NCBI RefSeq assembly: GCF_019061185.1
Contig: NZ_JAHQZU010000020.1
Coordinates: 1-43,980 of the forward strand
Length of the DNA: 43,980 nucleotides
Source: Paracoccus sp. Z118
GTDB taxonomy: Bacteria > Pseudomonadota > Alphaproteobacteria > Rhodobacterales > Rhodobacteraceae
Direction: 5' to 3'
Below are positions 43,881 through 43,980 of the stretch, piece by piece (positions within the stretch are counted from its first letter, which is position 1; each line of letters starts with the position of its first letter). The notes under the pieces were generated by a model, which was not told the DNA's origin, did not search any database, and saw only the letters and a program-made list of their open reading frames with translations. The position numbers and the translations under genes are program-made.

Positions 43881-43980
43881 TCACTCGGCGGGCGCGATCA
43901 GATACTTCTGGCCCGTCGCCTTCTTCTGGTAGGCTCGCGCGATATCGGGATCGAGCGATTCTGCCAGGCTGATGCTGTCG
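43881..43980 (-). CDS. 3' end of an unidentified gene, cut by the window edge
   Basis: The last 33 codons before a TGA read SLAESLDPDIARAYQKK, then ATGQKYLIAPAE at the C terminus. The composition and clean frame suggest a real protein continuing beyond the right edge. I cannot name the family from this piece. Confidence 0.45.
   Translation of the reverse strand, partial: DSISLAESLDPDIARAYQKKATGQKYLIAPAE

Noticed and set aside
1..43980. CRISPR arrays, rRNA genes or clustered defence genes.
   Set aside because: No spaced repeats with unique spacers, no rRNA sequence and no recognisable defence proteins were seen.

Overview
The window is high-GC, densely packed DNA that reads as the chromosome of an alphaproteobacterium of the Rhodobacterales, probably a Paracoccus-like member of the Paracoccaceae. 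Support comes from gene content and order: rpmH-rnpA-yidD-ttcA beside yidC-MOSC-engB-argB, an IscR with a single cysteine, an RNase E with a long acidic insertion in its S1 domain, a dimer-type NADP isocitrate dehydrogenase, and an RTX protein ending in a Hint domain. The genus is inferred, not shown.

Layout. 0.3-3.5 kb: rplM-rpsI, a PaaI-type thioesterase, an ECHDC3-like crotonase and ccdA. 3.5-6.7 kb: rne, with low-complexity repeats in its tail and a roughly 400-nt leader. 6.7-10.4 kb: dctB-dctD-osmC, in which DctD lacks the sigma54-contact loop. 10.5-13.4 kb: purQ, an exported metallo-beta-lactamase-fold protein and icd. 13.5-14.4 kb: a small copper-type pair (DUF2946-like protein and YcnI-like protein). 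14.6-16.4 kb: an alpha/beta hydrolase, iscR and sixA. 16.6-23.3 kb: yidC-MOSC-engB-argB and rpmH-rnpA-yidD-orf49-ttcA, both on the minus strand, linked by 4-nt stop/start overlaps or very short gaps. 23.5-31.9 kb: an orphan histidine kinase, tRNA-Arg(ACG), an old-yellow-enzyme reductase, a three-subunit flavocytochrome dehydrogenase of the gluconate 2-dehydrogenase type and an L-2-hydroxyglutarate-oxidase-like flavoprotein. 31.9-35.4 kb: ptsP (nitrogen PTS enzyme I) and lysC. 35.9-38.2 kb: a calcium-binding RTX-Hint protein, without secretion genes nearby. 38.2-40.1 kb: a DUF1178 protein, waaA and tRNA-Cys(GCA).

The last 4 kb, upstream of tRNA-Cys, is a mobile and decayed region. It holds a tyrosine integrase with an excisionase-like partner, bracketed by a 16-bp imperfect direct repeat (14/16 identical), a fragment of flagellar flhA, and an ISAs1-family element that keeps its right terminus but has lost its left end. 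About 600 bp of unrecognised sequence and the 3' end of one more minus-strand gene follow.

Most of the window is conserved housekeeping. The less ordinary points are the DctD without a GAFTGA loop, the hexanucleotide repeat and RS run in rne, the RTX-Hint protein with periodic repeats, the structured rpmH-rnpA junction, and the minimal integrase module with candidate attachment repeats. I did not find convincing evidence of a wholly new multi-gene system.
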